From Bacillota bacterium (GTDB lineage Bacteria > Bacillota_E > JAJZYS01 > JAJYTV01), in the NCBI GenBank assembly GCA_021845645.1, contig JAJZVM010000015.1, forward strand, positions 1 through 64,000: a stretch of 64,000 nt of DNA. The letters run 5' to 3'. Under the pieces are notes generated by a model, which saw only the letters and a program-made list of their open reading frames with translations, ran no database searches and was not told where the DNA came from. The position numbers were made by a program, and so were the translations under genes. Position 1 is the first letter of the stretch. Every line of letters starts with the position of its first letter. Shown here piece by piece: positions 63,109-64,000 of the stretch.

Positions 63109-64000
63109 GTGACCGGGGCTCGGCTGGAGTTAACGCGGGCGCAGATCCTGGCGTTCAGGCGACACGTCGGCGCGCTCGACGAGCGGCTTCCACGGGGACG
63201 ACCCTCGCTGCGGCGTGCGGCCTGGGCAGGGCTGCAGGACAGCATGCCACGAGCCGCCCTCCTGTCGATCCATGCGCGCGTCGAGGGGACCGAACCGTCC
63301 ACATGGGAGGACCCGTCGCTTGTACAGATATGGGGACCGCGGTTCAGTGTCTTCGTCGTCGCCGAGCGCGACTTGGCCGTCTTCTCGCTGGGGACGCTGC
63401 CGGATGATGCCAAGGGTCGGGAGAGGGCGGGGGACCTCGCCTGCCGGCTCAAGGCCATCCTGGCTGGCGGGCGGATGACCTACGGCGAGGCCGGGCGCGC
63501 GCTTGGCGTGCACCCCAACAGTCTCAGGTACGCGGCCGCGACCGGCACGGTCCTGATCAGGTGGGAGGGCGCGCGGCAACCGACAGTGTGGACCGTACCA
63601 GCGCACGAGATTGACGCACGCGAGGCCCGCCTCGAACTCGCGCGTCGGTACCTGCACATCTACGGGCCGGCCACGCCTGAGGCGTTCGGTCAGTGGGCGG
63701 GAATCGGCTTGCGTCGCGGCGTCGCGGCATTCGATGCGCTACGGACGTCGCTCACGCCGGTGCGGACATCTGTTGGCGACGCGTGGATCCTCAGCCGAGA
63801 TGAGGCGGCCTGCCGAGCTGCCGCGGGGCCTGCAGCGCCCGCGCGGGTGCTCCCGAGCGGCGACGCTTATCTGCTCCTGCAAGGGGCCAATCGCGAGCTC
63901 ATGGTCCCGAACGCCGACCACCGGCGCGCGCTTTGGACACCGCGGGTCTGGCCCGGCGGCCTCCTCGTCGGCGGAGAGATTGTCGGGACGTGGCGGCGCT
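63109..64000 (+). CDS. AlkZ-type winged-helix protein, cut by window end
   Basis: An open frame from GTG 63109 runs off the right edge (297 codons visible). It starts LTRAQILAFRRHVGALDERLP and contains AGLQDSMPRAALLSIHARVEG, then MTYGEAGRALGVHPNSLRYAAATGTVLIRW, then LARRYLHIYGPATPEAFGQWAGI. This is the pattern of winged-helix HTH_42/AlkZ-family proteins (DNA glycosylase-like). It is the second family member in the window. The C-terminus is not seen. It begins 64 nt after the ABC permease and may be in the same transcript. Confidence 0.75.
   Translation, partial: MTGARLELTRAQILAFRRHVGALDERLPRGRPSLRRAAWAGLQDSMPRAALLSIHARVEGTEPSTWEDPSLVQIWGPRFSVFVVAERDLAVFSLGTLPDDAKGRERAGDLACRLKAILAGGRMTYGEAGRALGVHPNSLRYAAATGTVLIRWEGARQPTVWTVPAHEIDAREARLELARRYLHIYGPATPEAFGQWAGIGLRRGVAAFDALRTSLTPVRTSVGDAWILSRDEAACRAAAGPAAPARVLPSGDAYLLLQGANRELMVPNADHRRALWTPRVWPGGLLVGGEIVGTWRR

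Overview
The window is GC-rich bacterial chromosome. Three features point to a high-GC, spore-forming Bacillota-like lineage (Symbiobacterium, Thermaerobacter or Sulfobacillus type): a T-box leader in front of an ilv-leu operon, a DUF2512 membrane protein, and a Cys-rich spore-coat-like domain. This is inference; there is no rRNA or phylogenetic marker to settle it.

1-5.5 kb is a mobile island. Two identical 47-bp copies of the 3' end of a tRNA-Ala(GGC) gene, each followed by a tRNA-type terminator, bracket about 3.4 kb. That segment carries a truncated tyrosine integrase, small unknown genes and a low-GC PemK/MazF-like gene. A nucleotidyltransferase gene lies left of it, perhaps in a second, tandem element.

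5.5-27 kb is a catabolic locus. A GntR/FadR regulator and an NCS2 permease read left. Reading right is a long gene set: 2-oxoacid (acetoin-type) dehydrogenase E1 alpha/beta, two tandem M24 peptidase-fold enzymes, a split transketolase, E2, a complete Liv-type ABC importer, a beta-hydroxyacid dehydrogenase, two butanediol-dehydrogenase-like MDR enzymes, an aldehyde dehydrogenase and E3. The substrate is unknown. Next comes an OsmC-family gene whose catalytic Cys codon is an in-frame TGA with a suitable downstream hairpin: a candidate selenoprotein.

27.5-36 kb is a rearranged accessory zone. It has an AlkZ-type gene, a PLD / C1 protease / DUF1906 / holin-like cassette, a beta-propeller protein with a Cys-rich tail, an orphan ABC binding protein, and duplicated gene fragments. 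36-48 kb holds small metabolic genes, a broken MocR regulator, feoABC, fchA-folD, a chemoreceptor and a ring-cleaving dioxygenase.

48-58 kb is the ilvN-ilvC-leuA-leuC-leuD-leuB-ilvB-ilvD operon, controlled by a T-box. 58-64 kb has an MFS exporter-TetR pair with twin operators, a YtrA-type GntR/ABC operon, and a second AlkZ-type gene cut by the window end.
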